Of a stretch of DNA of 18,720 nucleotides, positions 16,398 through 18,720 are shown one piece after another (within the stretch, counting starts at the first letter, position 1; each line of letters begins with the position of its first letter). The position numbers and the translations under genes were made by a program. The notes under the pieces were generated by a model. The model had not been told where the DNA came from. It worked only from the letters and a program-made list of their open reading frames with translations, and did no database searches. The stretch comes from Rhodocyclaceae bacterium (GTDB lineage: Bacteria; Pseudomonadota; Gammaproteobacteria; Burkholderiales; Rhodocyclaceae). Where the stretch lies: contig PNJM01000015.1 of the NCBI GenBank assembly GCA_013821865.1, positions 1 to 18,720 of the forward strand, read 5' to 3'.

Positions 16398-17570
16398 TCA
16401 ATCCAGGTAGTCTGTGACGGGCGTCCACTTGCCGTTCTGGATCTGGCTGATGCGCGACTTGCTGTTGCCCAAGTGCTGGGTGGCAGAGAACTTGTAGGGC
16501 GGGCTGCCGAACATGTCGCGGGCGAAGGTAGTGCCCTCGAGCGTCTTGACGAAGCCGTCCACCGTCAGGTTGGCGCCGGTCTTCTTCGCGGTCTGGTAGA
16601 AGAGGTCAACCACGACGTAGCCGTAGGCGGAGAACAGGCCCGGATCCTCGTTGAACTTGGTCTTGTAGCTGGCCGCCCAGTTGCGCACGTTCTTGGAGGC
16701 GTCGTCAGGATAGGGCACGCCGACCTGGTGGGCGGCGTAGAGGCCGTCCATCGCCTTGCCGCCCAGCTTGTGGATCAGGTCGGTATAGGCCGCCGAGGAG
16801 CCGAGGAACTGGGGATTCCAGCCGGTCTTCAGTGCCGTGCCGATGACGCCGATGGTCTCGCGGATGACGGTGCCCAGCACCACGGTGTCGCAGCCGGAAC
16901 TCCTCATCTTCGCGACCTGCGCGGAGAAGTCCGTCGCGCCGCGCTTGTAGGTGGTCTTCTCGGCGAAGGCCTGGCCCATGTCCTTCAGGCCGTCCTCGCC
17001 GCCCTTGAACACCTCCACGCCGAAGTCGTCATCCTGGTAGATGACGCAGAACTTCTTCGAGCCGCGCTCCTTGGCCATCCATTTCACGCCGTTGCGCATC
17101 TGATCGTAGTAGGGCGCGGCGAAGGAGAACTTGAGCTTGTGCAGCGGCTCGTACATCTCGCGCGCCGCGGTGAGGGGGAACAGGTGCGGGACGTTCTTCT
17201 CCATGAGGGTGGGCATGGAGGCCATCGCCACCGGCGTGCCCAGGGTGCCGACCATGGCGAAGATCTTGTCCTGCTGCACCATCTTCTGCGCGGCGAGCAG
17301 GCCCTTCTTCGGGTCGTAGCCGCTGTCCTCGAACACCATCTTGAGCCTGCGGCCGTTGATGCCGCCCGTTTCGTTGATCTCATCGACGCGCATCTGCATG
17401 CCCCAGCGCAGCTGCTTGCCGAAGCCGGCCAGCGGGCCGGAGAGATCCTGGATCGAGCCGATGACGACCTCGTCCTTGGTCACGCCCTGGTCGGCCAGGG
17501 CGGCCTGTCCGACCAGGGCCGCCGTCACGGCGGCGGCCAGGATGGCGAACTTGCGGGTAATGCGCTTCAT
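16398..17570 (-). CDS. Branched-chain amino acid-type ABC transporter substrate-binding protein (first copy)
   Basis: A 390-residue LivK-type periplasmic binding protein. The signal peptide runs MKRITRKFAILAAAVTAAL to about ALAD. The mature protein begins VTKDEVVIGSIQDLSGPLAG and shares with the next gene the segments DSGYDPKKGLLAAQKMVQQD, YQDDDFGVEVFKGGEDG and KRGATDFSAQVAKMRSSGC, so the two are tandem paralogues with different ligand loops. AGGAGGAG a few bases before the ATG at 17570 is a strong ribosome binding site. The gene starts 24 bp after the stop of the acyl-CoA synthetase gene and is surely in one operon with it, as often seen in betaproteobacterial liv-type clusters. No permease or ATPase gene lies within the window. 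Confidence 0.92.
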   Translation of the reverse strand: MKRITRKFAILAAAVTAALVGQAALADQGVTKDEVVIGSIQDLSGPLAGFGKQLRWGMQMRVDEINETGGINGRRLKMVFEDSGYDPKKGLLAAQKMVQQDKIFAMVGTLGTPVAMASMPTLMEKNVPHLFPLTAAREMYEPLHKLKFSFAAPYYDQMRNGVKWMAKERGSKKFCVIYQDDDFGVEVFKGGEDGLKDMGQAFAEKTTYKRGATDFSAQVAKMRSSGCDTVVLGTVIRETIGVIGTALKTGWNPQFLGSSAAYTDLIHKLGGKAMDGLYAAHQVGVPYPDDASKNVRNWAASYKTKFNEDPGLFSAYGYVVVDLFYQTAKKTGANLTVDGFVKTLEGTTFARDMFGSPPYKFSATQHLGNSKSRISQIQNGKWTPVTDYLD

Positions 17571-17594
17571 ATTCTCTCCTCCTCGATTGACAGG

Positions 17595-18720
17595 CTAGCT
17601 GCGGTACATGGATTCGATCAGTTCTGCATACTTCTGGTTCACGAACTTCCGTTTCAGCTTCATGGTCGGGGTCAGCTCCTCGTCCTCGGCGCCGAGCTTC
17701 TGCTCGATCAGGCGGAACTTCTTCACCTGCTCGACCCGCGCGAACTGCTTGTTCACTTTCTCCACCTCGCCCTCGATCAGCCTCTGCACCTCCGGCGCCC
17801 GGCACAGGCTGGCATAGTTGGAGAAGGGGATGTCGTGGTCCTGAGCGTACTTCTCTACGTTCTCCTGGTCAATCATGATCAGGCAGACCAGGTAGGGCCG
17901 CTTGTCGCCGATGACCACGGCGTCGGTGACGTAGGGCGAGAACTTGAGCTGGTTCTCGATCTCGGACGGCGTGATGTTCTTGCCGCCGGCGGTGATGATG
18001 ATGTCCTTGAGCCGGTCGGAAATCTTGAAGTAGCCGTCGGCGTCGACGTAGCCGACGTCGCCGGTGTGCAGCCAGCCCTCGGCGTCGATGGTCTCGGCGG
18101 TCTTTTCCGGCTGGTTGAGATAGCCCATGAAGACGTTTTCGCCGCGGATCAGCAACTCCCCTTCGGGCGAGACGGCCACCTCGCAATAGCCGTTGGCCTT
18201 GCCGATCATGCCCGGCTTGATGCGCTCGACCGGCATGCAGGTGGCGCCGCCGCCGGATTCGGTCTGCCCCCATACCTCCAGCATGGGAATGCCGAGCGCC
18301 ATGTACCAGCGCACCAGGTCGGGCGAGATGGGCGCCGCGCCGGTGACGAGGAAGCGGCAGCGGTGGATGCCGATCAGCTTGCGCACATTGGAAAGCACCA
18401 GCACGCGGGCCAGCCAGTGCAGCGCGCGCAGGCCGAATCCGACCGGCTTTCCGGCCTCGTGCAGGGCGACCGTGCGCAGGCCGATGCCGATCGCCGTCTT
18501 GTAGGCCCATTTCTCCAGCGCGGTGGCCTCCGACAGGCCGATGGTGACGCCGGAATAGAACTTCTCCCAGATGCGCGGCACGGCGAGGAACACGGTGGGC
18601 GCGATCTCGCGCACGTTCTCCGGGATGGTTTCCGGGTTCTCGACGAAGTTGAGGCGGGCGCCGGTGTAGAGCGAGAAGTAGGCACCGGCCATTCGCTCCG
18701 CCACGTGGCACAGCGGCAGG
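17595..18720 (-). CDS. Long-chain acyl-CoA synthetase (AMP-binding), C-terminal part
   Basis: An adenylate-forming enzyme that activates a carboxylic acid to its CoA thioester. The frame runs off the right edge, where LPLCHVAERMAG, a segment typical of FadD15/FAA-like long-chain synthetases, is entered; about 375 codons are visible and the N-terminal part is missing. Motifs in order: FLVTGAAPIS, EVWGQTESGG (the xTE motif), GWLHTGDVGYVDADGY, ISDRLKDIIITAGGKNITPSEIE, and TPTMKLKRKFV near the C-terminus with the Lys needed for adenylation. It is co-transcribed with the binding protein downstream, suggesting uptake followed by activation of a fatty or aromatic acid. Confidence 0.92.
   Translation of the reverse strand, partial: LPLCHVAERMAGAYFSLYTGARLNFVENPETIPENVREIAPTVFLAVPRIWEKFYSGVTIGLSEATALEKWAYKTAIGIGLRTVALHEAGKPVGFGLRALHWLARVLVLSNVRKLIGIHRCRFLVTGAAPISPDLVRWYMALGIPMLEVWGQTESGGGATCMPVERIKPGMIGKANGYCEVAVSPEGELLIRGENVFMGYLNQPEKTAETIDAEGWLHTGDVGYVDADGYFKISDRLKDIIITAGGKNITPSEIENQLKFSPYVTDAVVIGDKRPYLVCLIMIDQENVEKYAQDHDIPFSNYASLCRAPEVQRLIEGEVEKVNKQFARVEQVKKFRLIEQKLGAEDEELTPTMKLKRKFVNQKYAELIESMYRS

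Overview
The window is G+C-rich DNA (apart from one insert) from a proteobacterium. Branched acyl-CoA catabolism, tandem LivK-type binding proteins next to a long-chain acyl-CoA synthetase, and the gene styles suggest a betaproteobacterium, possibly Rhodocyclales. That placement is inference from gene content; no rRNA or other marker gene is present.

Region 1 (1-7067, + strand) is a tight catabolic operon. It runs: the C-terminal part of an acyl-CoA carboxylase beta subunit; an AtuD-like acyl-CoA dehydrogenase; a biotin carboxylase/BCCP alpha subunit; a second acyl-CoA dehydrogenase; and a FadH-type 2,4-dienoyl-CoA reductase. Junctions are a few bases apart or overlap by one base. Together they look like a route for methyl-branched or acyclic-terpenoid acyl-CoAs (Atu- or Liu-like): dehydrogenation, biotin-dependent carboxylation of the branch, then beta-oxidation with removal of awkward double bonds.

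Region 2 (7068 to about 12270) is an accessory patchwork. An A+T-rich insert carries an HNH nuclease and a Cys-rich small protein. It is followed by a headless acyl-CoA dehydrogenase remnant, a Panacea-domain antitoxin with a probable MazF/PemK-like toxin, a 91-bp duplicate of part of the dehydrogenase remnant, an EamA transporter, a HigBA-like toxin-antitoxin pair, a nucleotidyltransferase-HEPN pair, and an orphan C-terminal fragment. Four copies of a 26-bp repeat (7071, 8287, 10487, 11307) lie at or just beyond the 3' ends of consecutive modules. Two of them bracket the HigBA pair as direct repeats. No integrase or transposase is visible. This repeat-bounded array is the most unusual thing in the window.

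Region 3 (12270-14415, - strand) is a TetR-hydrolase-GNAT operon. Its sigma70-like promoter has a perfect 12-bp palindrome in the spacer, and a near copy of that site lies inside the start of the hydrolase gene. A divergent DUF2721-type membrane protein follows (14598-15062, +).

Region 4 (15113-18720, - strand) holds a long-chain acyl-CoA synthetase (5' end outside the window), then two paralogous periplasmic binding proteins of branched-chain amino acid ABC transporters. A UUCG-loop terminator separates the two binding proteins, and a bidirectional terminator sits between the second one and the DUF2721 gene.
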